Below are positions 8,177 to 16,941 of a stretch of DNA of 64,000 bases, piece after piece. The notes under the pieces are model-generated. The model was not told the DNA's origin, did no database searches, and worked only from the letters and a program-made list of their open reading frames with translations. How positions within the stretch are numbered: position 1 is the stretch's first letter; every line of letters starts with the position of its first letter. The position numbers and the translations under genes were made by a program. The stretch comes from CBFFRJ01 sp051486985 (GTDB taxonomy: Bacteria; Pseudomonadota; Gammaproteobacteria; Enterobacterales; Enterobacteriaceae): positions 62,001 through 126,000 of the forward strand of contig NZ_JAHVDV010000004.1 of NCBI RefSeq assembly GCF_051486985.1, written 5' to 3'.

Positions 8177-8863
8177 ATGCACCTGGCTGTTGTACTCGTT
8201 TCCCCCGCCAGAGCGGAAAATATTGGCGCTGCGGCTCGCGCCATGAAAACCATGGGTTTTACGGATCTGCGCATTGTGGATAGCATGGCTCATCTCGAAG
8301 ATGGGGCGCGTCGTGTGGCGCACGGTGCCGGTGATGTGCTTGATAATATTAAAACTTATGCTTCTCTCGCCCAGGCGCTCGCCGACGTCCAGTTCACCAT
8401 TGCCACAACAGCTCGTAGCCGGGCAAAGTTTCATTACTACGCCACGCCTGAGGAACTGGTTCCCTTGCTACAGGAAAAAAGTGAGTGGTTAAAAACCGGC
8501 GCACTCGTATTTGGCCGGGAAGATTCTGGCCTGACCAACGAGGAGCTGGCACTGGCTGATATTTTGACGGGCGTTCCTATGGTGGCGGACTATCCCTCAC
8601 TCAATCTGGGACAGGCGGTGATGGTCTATTGCTATCAATTAGCGTCATTAATGCAAAAAATGGCTGACGCGGCGACTGACTACGATGAGAATCCGTTGCG
8701 TGCTTTACGGCTGCGTGCTCACGCCTTGCTCGAAAAACTCAACGTCGCTGATGACATAAAAATGGCTGACTGGCTCGATCAGCGCATTGGTGTTTTAGGG
8801 CAGCGGGACACCGCAATGTTACATCGATTGCTGCATGACATCGAAAAAAAACTCGCCGAGTAA
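8177..8863 (+). CDS. yjtD: SPOUT-type RNA methyltransferase YjtD (LasT/TrmJ family)
   Basis: SAM-dependent RNA 2'-O-methyltransferase-like protein of the TrmH/TrmJ (SpoU) class. The 228-residue product has the three family motifs: LVSPARAENIGAAARAM at the N-terminus, LVFGREDSGLTNEEL in the middle and YPSLNLGQAVMVYCYQL, which build the SPOUT knot. The RNA target is not established for this paralog. A good ribosome site (AAGAAGAGA) precedes the ATG at 8177. It stands alone upstream of the thr operon, as in E. coli. Confidence 0.92.
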   Translation: MHLAVVLVSPARAENIGAAARAMKTMGFTDLRIVDSMAHLEDGARRVAHGAGDVLDNIKTYASLAQALADVQFTIATTARSRAKFHYYATPEELVPLLQEKSEWLKTGALVFGREDSGLTNEELALADILTGVPMVADYPSLNLGQAVMVYCYQLASLMQKMADAATDYDENPLRALRLRAHALLEKLNVADDIKMADWLDQRIGVLGQRDTAMLHRLLHDIEKKLAE

Positions 8864-8996
8864 TGTCTGGATATTAATATAAATAAAAGATGAAAATATT
8901 GATTGGTTGCCGCTTTCACGGTCTTTGATGAATGTTTAGTCGCTGGCGGGCAGTGGAGATGAAAACCTGCCAGCAGGGGCAAAAACTAAAAATGCA

Positions 8997-9025
8997 TTGA
9001 CTTAAGAGGGCAGATACTTTAACCA
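8997..9025 (+). promoter_or_regulatory. thr operon promoter
   Basis: TTGACT (-35) at 8997-9002 and the stretch TACTTTAACCAATATAGGC starting at 9015 match the thr promoter region of E. coli, where the -10 element lies within TTTAACC. It stands about 50 bp before thrL. Confidence 0.8.
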
Positions 9026-9074
9026 ATATAGGCACAGCGACAGACAGATAAAAATAACAGAGCACACAACAGCC

Positions 9075-9146
9075 ATGAAACGCATCAGCATCGTCACCAC
9101 CATTATTACCACCACCACAATTACCACAGGTAATGGTGCGGGCTGA
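9075..9146 (+). CDS. thrL: thr operon leader peptide ThrL
   Basis: A 23-codon leader beginning MKRIS and ending GNGAG, with 8 threonine and 5 isoleucine codons, two residues longer than the 21-residue E. coli peptide. Ribosome stalling at these codons when charged tRNA-Thr or tRNA-Ile is scarce prevents the terminator at 9165-9201 from forming. It precedes thrA by 79 bp. Confidence 0.95.
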   Translation: MKRISIVTTIITTTTITTGNGAG

Positions 9147-9164
9147 CGCGTACAGGAAAAACAG

Positions 9165-9201
9165 AAAAAAGCCCGCACCTGAACAGTGCGGGCTTTTTTT
9201 T
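9165..9201 (+). terminator. thr attenuator
   Basis: Stem GCCCGCAC (9171-9178) with GTGCGGGC (9186-9193), loop CTGAACA, then eight T. It lies between thrL and thrA and is the intrinsic terminator that attenuates the operon. Confidence 0.95.
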
Positions 9202-9225
9202 CGACCAGAGATCAAGGGGTATAAC

Positions 9226-11688
9226 ATGCGAGTGTTGAAGTTTGGCGGTACATCAGTGGCAAATGCGGAACGGTTTCTGCGTGTTGCCGACATCCTGGAA
9301 AGTAATGCCAGGCAGGGGCAGGTGGCGACAGTGTTATCTGCCCCGGCGAAAATCACCAATCACCTGGTCGCCATGATTGAAAAGACCATTGGTGGTCAGG
9401 ATGCCGTACCGAATATCAGTGATGCAGAACGGATTTTTGCTGAGCTTCTTGCAGGACTCGCAGACGCCCAACCCGGTTTCCCCCTCGCTTCGCTTAAAAG
9501 TGTCGTTGAACAAGAATTTGCACAAATTAAACATGTTCTGCATGGGATTAGCCTGCTGGGTCAGTGCCCGGACAGCGTTAATGCAGCACTGATCTGCCGT
9601 GGAGAAAAACTCTCGATTGCTATCATGGCAGGCGTGCTGGAAGCACGGGGCCACCATGTCTCTGTGATTGATCCGGTCGAAAAACTGCTCGCTGTTGGTC
9701 ACTACCTTGAATCTACCGTGGATATTGCTGAATCCACCCGTCGAATTGCTGCAAGCCGTATCCCCACCGATCATATGATTCTGATGGCCGGTTTCACCGC
9801 CGGTAATGAGAAAGGCGAGCTGGTGGTGCTGGGGCGTAATGGCTCTGACTACTCCGCTGCGGTACTGGCGGCCTGTTTACGTGCGGACTGTTGTGAAATC
9901 TGGACTGATGTGGATGGCGTCTATACCTGTGACCCGCGCCAGGTCCCGGATGCGCGACTGCTGAAATCCATGTCCTATCAGGAAGCCATGGAGCTTTCCT
10001 ACTTCGGCGCAAAAGTGCTGCATCCGCGCACAATCACCCCTATTGCCCAGTTCCAGATCCCCTGTCTGATTAAAAATACCGGTAATCCGCAAGCACCGGG
10101 CACCCTGATTGGGGCCACCTCTAATGAAGATGGTCTGCCGGTTAAGGGCATCTCTAACCTGAATAACATGGCGATGTTTAACGTTTCAGGCCCCGGCATG
10201 AAAGGTATGGTCGGCATGGCGGCCCGCGTGTTTGCGACCATGTCCCGCGCAGGAATTTCCGTCGTGCTGATTACTCAGTCTTCCTCTGAATACAGCATCA
10301 GCTTCTGCGTACCGCAATCAGACTGCGCGCGCGCGCAACGCGCGTTGAGCGATGAGTTTTATCTGGAGCTGAAAGAAGGATTACTGGAGCCGCTCGCCAT
10401 CATGGAGCGTCTTGCCGTTATTTCGGTTGTAGGTGACGGGATGCGCACGCTGCGCGGTATCTCCGCAAAATTCTTCGCCGCGCTTGCCCGTGCGAATATT
10501 AATATCGTTGCCATTGCCCAGGGCTCTTCCGAACGTTCCATCTCGGTCGTCGTGAGCAACGACGATGCGACAACGGGCGTGCGCGTCACGCATCAGATGT
10601 TGTTCAATACTGACCAGGTTATCGAAGTCTTTGTCATCGGCGTAGGCGGTGTCGGCGGAGCGCTGCTGGAACAGCTTAAGCGCCAGCAAACCTGGCTGAA
10701 GAACAAGCATATTGATCTGCGCGTCTGTGGTGTGGCGAATTCCAAAGCCTTGCTCACCAATGTGCATGGTCTGAACCTGGAGAACTGGCAGGCTGAACTG
10801 GCTCAGGCAAAAGAGCCGTTCAATTTAGGCCGCCTGATTCGTCTTGTGAAAGAGTACCATCTGCTCAACCCGGTCATTGTCGATTGTACGTCTAATCAGA
10901 GTGTTGCCGATCAGTATGCTGATTTCCTGCGTGAAGGTTTCCATGTGGTTACGCCAAACAAAAAGGCCAATACCTCGTCAATGGATTACTACCACCAGTT
11001 GCGCCATGCGGCGGCGAAATCGCGTCGTAAGTTCCTTTATGACACCAATGTCGGCGCGGGCTTGCCGGTTATTGAAAACCTGCAAAACCTGCTCAATGCG
11101 GGCGATGAACTGCAACGCTTCTCCGGCGTCCTGTCGGGCTCTCTCTCTTTTATTTTTGGCAAGTTGGACGAGGGGATGAGCCTGTCGGACGCGACCAAAG
11201 CGGCGCGAGACATCGGCTTTACTGAGCCGGACCCGCGCGATGATCTCTCGGGTATGGACGTCGCTCGTAAGCTGCTGATTCTGGCACGCGAAACCGGACG
11301 CGAGCTCGAACTGTCCGACGTTGTGATTGAACCTGTCTTACCTGAGACATTCGATGCCAGCGGCGGGGTGACGGAGTTCATGGATCGCCTGGCGCAACTG
11401 GATGATGCATTTGCCGCTCGCGTGGCAAAAGCGCGTGATGAAGGTAAAGTATTGCGCTACGTGGGAAATATCGAAGAGGACGGCGTCTGCCGGGTAAAAA
11501 TTGCCGAAGTAGATGGCAACGATCCGCTTTATAAAGTGAAAAATGGCGAAAACGCCCTCGCGTTCTACAGCCACTATTATCAGCCGATACCGCTGGTACT
11601 GCGTGGATATGGTGCGGGTAATGACGTAACGGCAGCGGGGGTGTTTGCTGATCTGTTGCGTACTCTTTCCTGGAAGTTGGGAGTTTAA
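9226..11688 (+). CDS. thrA: Bifunctional aspartokinase I / homoserine dehydrogenase I
   Basis: Catalyses the first and third steps from aspartate to threonine and is feedback-inhibited by threonine. The 820-residue protein has the kinase domain at its N-terminus (MRVLKFGGTSVANAERF, with SDYSAAVLA and WTDVDGVYTCDPR further on), two ACT-type regulatory segments near 320-460, and a homoserine dehydrogenase domain starting with the NAD(P)-binding VFVIGVGGVGGALLEQL at about 466. Length equals E. coli ThrA. The ATG at 9226 fits that N-terminus; an upstream frame from 9133 would run through the attenuator. thrB begins two bases after its stop. Confidence 0.98.
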   Translation: MRVLKFGGTSVANAERFLRVADILESNARQGQVATVLSAPAKITNHLVAMIEKTIGGQDAVPNISDAERIFAELLAGLADAQPGFPLASLKSVVEQEFAQIKHVLHGISLLGQCPDSVNAALICRGEKLSIAIMAGVLEARGHHVSVIDPVEKLLAVGHYLESTVDIAESTRRIAASRIPTDHMILMAGFTAGNEKGELVVLGRNGSDYSAAVLAACLRADCCEIWTDVDGVYTCDPRQVPDARLLKSMSYQEAMELSYFGAKVLHPRTITPIAQFQIPCLIKNTGNPQAPGTLIGATSNEDGLPVKGISNLNNMAMFNVSGPGMKGMVGMAARVFATMSRAGISVVLITQSSSEYSISFCVPQSDCARAQRALSDEFYLELKEGLLEPLAIMERLAVISVVGDGMRTLRGISAKFFAALARANINIVAIAQGSSERSISVVVSNDDATTGVRVTHQMLFNTDQVIEVFVIGVGGVGGALLEQLKRQQTWLKNKHIDLRVCGVANSKALLTNVHGLNLENWQAELAQAKEPFNLGRLIRLVKEYHLLNPVIVDCTSNQSVADQYADFLREGFHVVTPNKKANTSSMDYYHQLRHAAAKSRRKFLYDTNVGAGLPVIENLQNLLNAGDELQRFSGVLSGSLSFIFGKLDEGMSLSDATKAARDIGFTEPDPRDDLSGMDVARKLLILARETGRELELSDVVIEPVLPETFDASGGVTEFMDRLAQLDDAFAARVAKARDEGKVLRYVGNIEEDGVCRVKIAEVDGNDPLYKVKNGENALAFYSHYYQPIPLVLRGYGAGNDVTAAGVFADLLRTLSWKLGV

Positions 11689-11689
11689 G

Positions 11690-12619
11690 ATGGTGAAAGT
11701 ATATGCTCCGGCCTCCAGTGCCAACATGAGCGTAGGTTTTGATGTACTGGGTGCGGCAGTGACACCTGTCGATGGGACGCTGCTGGGCGATAATGTCTCG
11801 GTTGAAGCGGCTGACAGTTTTCGCCTCCAGAATCTGGGGCGCTTTGCCAGCAAGCTGCCCACCAACCCGAAAGAGAATATTGTTTATCAGTGCTGGGAGC
11901 GCTTCTGCCAGGAGATCGGTAAAACGGTTCCGGTTTCGATGACGCTCGAAAAAAATATGCCGATTGGTTCCGGCCTCGGCTCCAGCGCCTGTTCGGTGGT
12001 CGCGGCATTGGTCGCCATGAACGAATACTGCGGTAAGCCTTTGAACGACAGTAAAATGCTGGCGATCATGGGCGAGCTGGAAGGGCGTATCTCCGGCAGT
12101 ATTCACTACGATAATGTCGCCCCTTGCTTCCTCGGCGGCATGCAACTGATGATCGAGGAAAACGGCATAATCAGCCAGCAGGTGCCATGCTTTGATGAGT
12201 GGCTCTGGGTGCTGGCTTATCCGGGAATCAAAGTATCGACGGCAGAAGCCCGCGCTATCCTGCCTGCGCAGTATCGTCGCCAGGACTGCATTGCTCACGG
12301 TCGGCACCTGGCGGGCTTTATTCATGCCTGCTATTCGCGTCAGCCCGCACTTGCTGCGACGTTAATGAAAGATGTTATTGCAGAGCCGTATCGCACTAAA
12401 CTGCTGCCGGGCTTTGGTGAAGCGCGCCAGGCGGTGGCAGAGATTGGCGCCATCTCCTGTGGGATTTCTGGTTCGGGACCCACACTCTTTGCGTTGTGTG
12501 ATAAAACCGAAACCGCGCAGCGTGTGGCTGACTGGCTGAGCAAACACTATTTGCAAAATCAGGAAGGCTTTGTTCATATTTGCCGTCTGGATACGACGGG
12601 CGCACGAGTAGTGGGATAA
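11690..12619 (+). CDS. thrB: Homoserine kinase
   Basis: GHMP-family kinase that phosphorylates homoserine in threonine synthesis. The 309-residue protein shows MVKVYAPASSANMSVGFD at the N-terminus and the ATP-binding motif PIGSGLGSSACS near residues 90-101, with the GISGSGPTLFAL motif near the C-terminus. Translation is probably coupled to thrA because its ATG follows the thrA stop by one base. A gap of three bases separates it from thrC. Confidence 0.98.
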   Translation: MVKVYAPASSANMSVGFDVLGAAVTPVDGTLLGDNVSVEAADSFRLQNLGRFASKLPTNPKENIVYQCWERFCQEIGKTVPVSMTLEKNMPIGSGLGSSACSVVAALVAMNEYCGKPLNDSKMLAIMGELEGRISGSIHYDNVAPCFLGGMQLMIEENGIISQQVPCFDEWLWVLAYPGIKVSTAEARAILPAQYRRQDCIAHGRHLAGFIHACYSRQPALAATLMKDVIAEPYRTKLLPGFGEARQAVAEIGAISCGISGSGPTLFALCDKTETAQRVADWLSKHYLQNQEGFVHICRLDTTGARVVG

Positions 12620-12622
12620 CCA

Positions 12623-13909
12623 ATGAAACTCTATAACTTAAAAGATCACAACGAACAGGTCAGCTTCGCACAGGCCATCACGCAGGGCCTTGGCAAAAAT
12701 CAGGGGCTCTTTTTTCCTCACGATCTGCCGGAATTTAGCCTGACAGAGATCGACGAAATGCTGGGGCAGGATTTCGTTACGCGCAGCGCAAAGATCCTCG
12801 GTGCGTTTATCGGTGATGAACTGCCACCAGAGGTTCTGGAAGCGCGCGTCCGCGACGCATTTGCTTTCCCGGCCCCGGTGAAGGCGGTTGAAAGCGATAT
12901 TGGCTGCCTGGAGCTGTTCCACGGTCCGACGCTGGCCTTTAAAGACTTCGGCGGGCGCTTTATGGCGCAGATGCTGACCTCCATCAGCGGGGATAAGCCA
13001 GTAACCATTCTGACCGCCACGTCAGGTGATACCGGTGCCGCGGTCGCTCATGCGTTTTACGGTCTGAAAAACGTGCGTGTCGTTATCCTCTACCCGAACG
13101 GTAAGATCAGCCCGTTGCAGGAGAAACTGTTCTGCACGCTGGGTGGCAACATCGAAACCGTTGCCATCGACGCAGATTTTGATGCCTGCCAGGCGCTGGT
13201 GAAGCAGGCATTTGATGATGAAGAGCTGAAAGTCGCGCTGGGTCTGAACTCCGCTAACTCCATTAACATCAGCCGCCTGCTGGCGCAGATTTGTTACTAC
13301 TTTGAAGCCGTAGCGCAACTGCCGCAGGAAGCCCGCAATCAACTGGTCGTCTCTGTGCCGAGCGGCAACTTCGGCGACCTGACTGCCGGCCTGCTGGCGA
13401 AGTCACTGGGTCTGCCAGTCAAACGCTTTATCGCGGCCACCAATGCCAACGACACGGTGCCGCGCTTCCTGCAGGAGGGCGAATGGAAGCCAAAAGCGAC
13501 GCAGGCCACTCTCTCTAATGCGATGGACGTCAGCCAGCCGAATAACTGGCCGCGTGTTGAGGAGCTGTTCCGCCGTAAAATCTGGCGTCTGAACGAGTTA
13601 GGCTATGCCGCGGTGGATGACGAAACCACCAAAGAGACCATGCGTGAGCTGAAAGGCAAAGGCTATTTGTCCGAGCCTCATGCGGCTATCGCTTACCGTG
13701 CGCTGCGCGATCAGCTGCATCCTGGCGAATATGGTCTGTTCCTCGGTACGGCCCATCCGGCGAAATTTAAAGAGAGCGTGGAAGAGATTCTGGGCGAACC
13801 GCTGGCGTTGCCAAAAGAGCTGGCCGAGCGTGCAGAACTTGAGTTGCTTTCCCACCACCTGCCTGCTGATTTTGCCCAATTACGTAAGCTGATGATGAGC
13901 AAAGCCTAA
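12623..13909 (+). CDS. thrC: Threonine synthase
   Basis: PLP-dependent enzyme that converts O-phosphohomoserine to threonine, the last step of the pathway. The 428-residue protein has the PLP-binding Lys107 in LAFKDFGGRF and the phosphate-binding glycine-rich SVPSGNFGDLTAG. Length and sequence match enteric ThrC. It is the last gene of thrLABC and is followed by an intrinsic terminator. Confidence 0.98.
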   Translation: MKLYNLKDHNEQVSFAQAITQGLGKNQGLFFPHDLPEFSLTEIDEMLGQDFVTRSAKILGAFIGDELPPEVLEARVRDAFAFPAPVKAVESDIGCLELFHGPTLAFKDFGGRFMAQMLTSISGDKPVTILTATSGDTGAAVAHAFYGLKNVRVVILYPNGKISPLQEKLFCTLGGNIETVAIDADFDACQALVKQAFDDEELKVALGLNSANSINISRLLAQICYYFEAVAQLPQEARNQLVVSVPSGNFGDLTAGLLAKSLGLPVKRFIAATNANDTVPRFLQEGEWKPKATQATLSNAMDVSQPNNWPRVEELFRRKIWRLNELGYAAVDDETTKETMRELKGKGYLSEPHAAIAYRALRDQLHPGEYGLFLGTAHPAKFKESVEEILGEPLALPKELAERAELELLSHHLPADFAQLRKLMMSKA

Positions 13910-13932
13910 GCAGTAGACGAGCTTTCTAAAGG

Positions 13933-13965
13933 CCGGGTGTGCATCATGGCAACCCGGTTTTTTTT
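13933..13965 (+). terminator. thr operon terminator
   Basis: Stem CCGGGT (13933-13938) with ACCCGG (13952-13957), extended by TGC/GCA after a one-base bulge, followed by eight or more T. Confidence 0.9.
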
Positions 13966-14133
13966 CGCGCAAATACGGAGGAAATGCGGAGGCATTGCGC
14001 AGGAAAAATGTAGAAATTCTCAATAAATGCGGGCACTTAAAGATTAGGATTGCAGAGAATAACAACCGGTCATCACTTTGCTTAAGCTCCTTTCATCGGC
14101 CCATAACGGGCAAAATGAACCCAGGAGTAACCC

Positions 14134-14418
14134 ATGTTGAAACCTGTTTTCTTAGCGATTTCGTTAGTGATGGTGGCTCCGCTGGCGACACAGGCTGCAG
14201 AAATTACCCTCGTGCCGGCAGTAAAACTGCAAATTGGCGACAGTGATAATCATGGCAACCGTTGGGATGGCGGGCGCTGGCGTGACCATGACTGGTGGAA
14301 CCGTCACTATGAGATGCGTGATAACCACTGGCGGTCGCATCATGAAGCGGTTCGTGACCATCATGACGATCGCCATGATGACCGACATGACGACCGCGGT
14401 CCGGGCTGGAAGCGTTAA
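14134..14418 (+). CDS. yaaX: Small periplasmic DUF2502 protein, YaaX/YpeC-like
   Basis: A 94-residue protein with a Sec signal peptide (MLKPVFLAISLVMVAPLATQAA), the conserved EITLVPAVKLQIGD segment of the YaaX/YpeC family, and a tail very rich in histidine, aspartate, arginine and tryptophan with HDDR repeats (about residues 76-87). Function is unknown; the His/Asp tail could bind metals, which is inference. It occupies the yaaX position downstream of thrC. The ATG at 14134 follows AGGAG at a normal distance. Confidence 0.85.
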   Translation: MLKPVFLAISLVMVAPLATQAAEITLVPAVKLQIGDSDNHGNRWDGGRWRDHDWWNRHYEMRDNHWRSHHEAVRDHHDDRHDDRHDDRGPGWKR

Positions 14419-14427
14419 TGCTACTGA

Positions 14428-14453
14428 TTCCCCTCTCCGGGCGGAGAGGGGAA
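14428..14453. terminator. Stem-loop between yaaX and yaaA
   Basis: An 11-bp perfect stem (TTCCCCTCTCC with GGAGAGGGGAA, loop GGGC) between convergent genes. There is no T-run on either side, so its use as a terminator is uncertain. Confidence 0.55.
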
Positions 14454-14459
14454 ACGTCG

Positions 14460-15233
14460 TTACTGCTCGTGACGTTTAAAAACCAGTTCACCTTTTCCTG
14501 ACTGCTCCTCGTCAAAGAAATAGCCTTCACTGTTAAATCCGGTTAACTGCTCAGGCTTCGTCAGCCGTTTTTCAATAATGTAACGGCTCATCAGTCCACG
14601 CGCTTTCTTGGCATAGAAGCTGATGACTTTGAACTTGCCGTTTTTCTCATCGAGGAAGACCGGTTTGATGATACGCGCCTTCAGGCTTTTAGGTTTTACC
14701 GATCTGAAGTACTCATCTGAAGCCAGGTTGACCACCACCTCATCGCCCTGCGCTTTAATGGCTTCGTTGAGTTTCTCGGTGATGGTGTCGCCCCAGAACT
14801 GGTAGAGATCTTTGCCTTTCGCATTTTCCAGGCGAATGCCCATCTCCAGGCGATACGGCTGCATCAGATCCAGCGGTCGCAAGACGCCATAGAGTCCAGA
14901 AAGCATGCGCAGATGCTGCTGGGCAAAATCAAAATCGGCCTCTGAGAAGGTTTCCGCCTGCAGGCCGGTATAGACATCGCCTTTGAAGGCCAGAATAGCC
15001 TGGCGGGCATTCTGTGGCGTAAAGTCCGGCTGCCAGTCGTGGAAACGCGTGGCGTTCAGGTCGGCAAGTTTATCGCTGATTCCCATTAAGGTTTTGATTT
15101 GCGGCGCGGTCAATTGGCGAGCAACATCAATGAGCTGCTGAGAATGGTCCAGCAGCTCAGGCTGAGTGAAGCGTGTCGTGGCCAGCTCGCTCTGATAATC
15201 CAGCGTTTTGGCGGGTGAAATGAGAATCAGCAT
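14460..15233 (-). CDS. yaaA: YaaA, peroxide stress resistance protein
   Basis: DUF328/UPF0246 protein; in E. coli it is OxyR-induced, lowers free iron during peroxide stress and has a DNA-binding fold. The 257-residue product begins MLILISPAKTLDYQSE and contains LSGLYGVLRPLDLMQPYRLEMG and YFRSV, hallmarks of the family. The ATG at 15233 is chosen to match that N-terminus; an upstream in-frame ATG at 15272 would add 13 unrelated residues. Confidence 0.94.
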   Translation of the reverse strand: MLILISPAKTLDYQSELATTRFTQPELLDHSQQLIDVARQLTAPQIKTLMGISDKLADLNATRFHDWQPDFTPQNARQAILAFKGDVYTGLQAETFSEADFDFAQQHLRMLSGLYGVLRPLDLMQPYRLEMGIRLENAKGKDLYQFWGDTITEKLNEAIKAQGDEVVVNLASDEYFRSVKPKSLKARIIKPVFLDEKNGKFKVISFYAKKARGLMSRYIIEKRLTKPEQLTGFNSEGYFFDEEQSGKGELVFKRHEQ

Positions 15234-15290
15234 ATTCAGTCCTTGCAGGGAATTTTTTGCTGATTTTAACAAAAAAGCGAACCGGGTTGA

Positions 15291-16742
15291 TCAATAGTTG
15301 TGATTGTCAGTTGTCCGTTTTGTCTCACTGTCCCATGCTCCTGGCGCGAGCTGGCGATGGATCTCGGGATAGCGGCTGGCATCAAAAACGGGCGTTATCC
15401 CCAGCTTGCGCTGGCGTAGATAGTCACCCGCAATGACGTTGACGACGGGGGAGAGCAGCAGGATAGCGGTCAGATTGGCGATCGCCATAAATGCCATGAC
15501 CACATCGGCCAGGTGCCAGAGTAATGGCATACGCAACAGAGAGCCGATGACGACCATTAGCAGTATTCCTGCGCGTAACAGCCAAATGTTTCTCTTGCTG
15601 TTTAGCCGCAGGAAGATGAGGTTGTTTTCGGCATAAACATAATTTGCCGTGATGGAGGTCAGGGAGAAGAGGAAGACAAGACCTGCCACGAAACTGGCTC
15701 CCCAATTGCCCGTGAGCGTTACCATCGCGTCCTGCACCATTTGCGTCCCACTAAAGGTGCCCTCCGCGGGGGAGACGTTCGCCAGCAGAAGAACAACCGC
15801 ACTGGCAGTGCAGACCATAAACGTATCGATGACCACGCCAATCATCTGTACAAAACCCTGGGCAGCCGGGTGGGGAGGGGAAGAGGAGGCCATTGCCGCT
15901 GCGTTGGGGGTGGAGCCCATACCCGCTTCGTTGGAGAACATGCTGCGCTGAAAACCGCTGGTCAGCGCCTGGCTGAGGGTATACCCCATCGTACCGGCAG
16001 CAGCTTCCTGCCAGCCAAAAGCCCCCCGAAAAATGGCCTCAAAAACCCCAGGAAGTTCGACAGCATGGCTTATGCTGATAACGATACTTACGGCAACCCA
16101 GCCTAACGCCATCAGCGGCACTACCCACTGCACCACGCTTGCAATGATGCGCAGCCCACGCGTCATCAACAGCAATAGAAGCGCGGCAAGTATTATGCCG
16201 GGGATAAGGTGGTGGATACCCCAGGCGTAGTGTACGGCACGTGCCACGGAGTTGGCCTGAATGGTATTGAAAATGAGTCCATAGGCAAACAGCAAAAAGA
16301 GTGAGAACAGCACTCCCATCCAGCGCATGCCCAACCCGCGGGCCATATACCACGCCGGACCACCGCGAAACTGTTGGTTTGCATCTCGTTCTTTGTAGAG
16401 TTGTGCCAGCGTGCATTCAGCGAAACAGGTCGCCATGCCGATGAAGGCCGAAACCCACATCCAGAAAATCGCACCAGGGCCGCCGGCGGTAATGGCAAAC
16501 GCCACGCCGGCGAGGTTTCCGCTACCTACGCGGGCAGCAAGACTGAGAAAGAGGGCCTGATATGCGCTTAGTCCCCCAGGCTGCGCGCTACGGCGACGTT
16601 TGAGGTTGCGATAGAAGTCGCCAGGTAGCCGGAAAGGGACGAATTTGCTGCGAAAGGCAAACCAGATACCCGCCGCAAGCAGTAAATAGAGCATCAGTGA
16701 GTCCCACAGTACTTCACTGATAAAGGAAAAGAATTCAGGCAT
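15291..16742 (-). CDS. yaaJ: Sodium:alanine/glycine symporter family protein YaaJ
   Basis: Inner-membrane transporter of the AGCS family (Na+-coupled alanine or glycine uptake). The 483-residue protein has about ten to eleven hydrophobic helices, the family motif GSGNLAGVAFAITAGGPGAIFWMW near residues 73-96, and GGPAWYMARGLG and NEAGMGSTPNAAA further on. Substrate is not determined from sequence. Divergent from talB. Confidence 0.9.
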   Translation of the reverse strand: MPEFFSFISEVLWDSLMLYLLLAAGIWFAFRSKFVPFRLPGDFYRNLKRRRSAQPGGLSAYQALFLSLAARVGSGNLAGVAFAITAGGPGAIFWMWVSAFIGMATCFAECTLAQLYKERDANQQFRGGPAWYMARGLGMRWMGVLFSLFLLFAYGLIFNTIQANSVARAVHYAWGIHHLIPGIILAALLLLLMTRGLRIIASVVQWVVPLMALGWVAVSIVISISHAVELPGVFEAIFRGAFGWQEAAAGTMGYTLSQALTSGFQRSMFSNEAGMGSTPNAAAMASSSPPHPAAQGFVQMIGVVIDTFMVCTASAVVLLLANVSPAEGTFSGTQMVQDAMVTLTGNWGASFVAGLVFLFSLTSITANYVYAENNLIFLRLNSKRNIWLLRAGILLMVVIGSLLRMPLLWHLADVVMAFMAIANLTAILLLSPVVNVIAGDYLRQRKLGITPVFDASRYPEIHRQLAPGAWDSETKRTTDNHNY

Positions 16743-16941
16743 TAACGTCCCTCTTGTTTATGCCATGACACGGAAAAATAAGCAGCGCCACGAGCTGTCG
16801 CAGACTACTTCGCAGGCAATTAATAAATCGAGTTTATCATAGTTACGCAACTTCACTGCGCGGTTGCGCTGCCAGTGCGTCGTGTTATCATCAGGGCAGA
16901 CCGGTTACATCCCCCTAACAAGTTCAAAGAGAAACACTATC

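Noticed and set aside
11378..12325. 315-codon frame antisense to thrA-thrB
   Set aside because: It spans the junction of two well-defined genes on the other strand and shows no domain.
14260..14415. Histidine/aspartate-rich tail of the YaaX-like protein as a frameshift artefact
   Set aside because: The signal peptide and the conserved EITLVPAVKLQIGD segment are in the same frame and family members share a similar basic/acidic tail.
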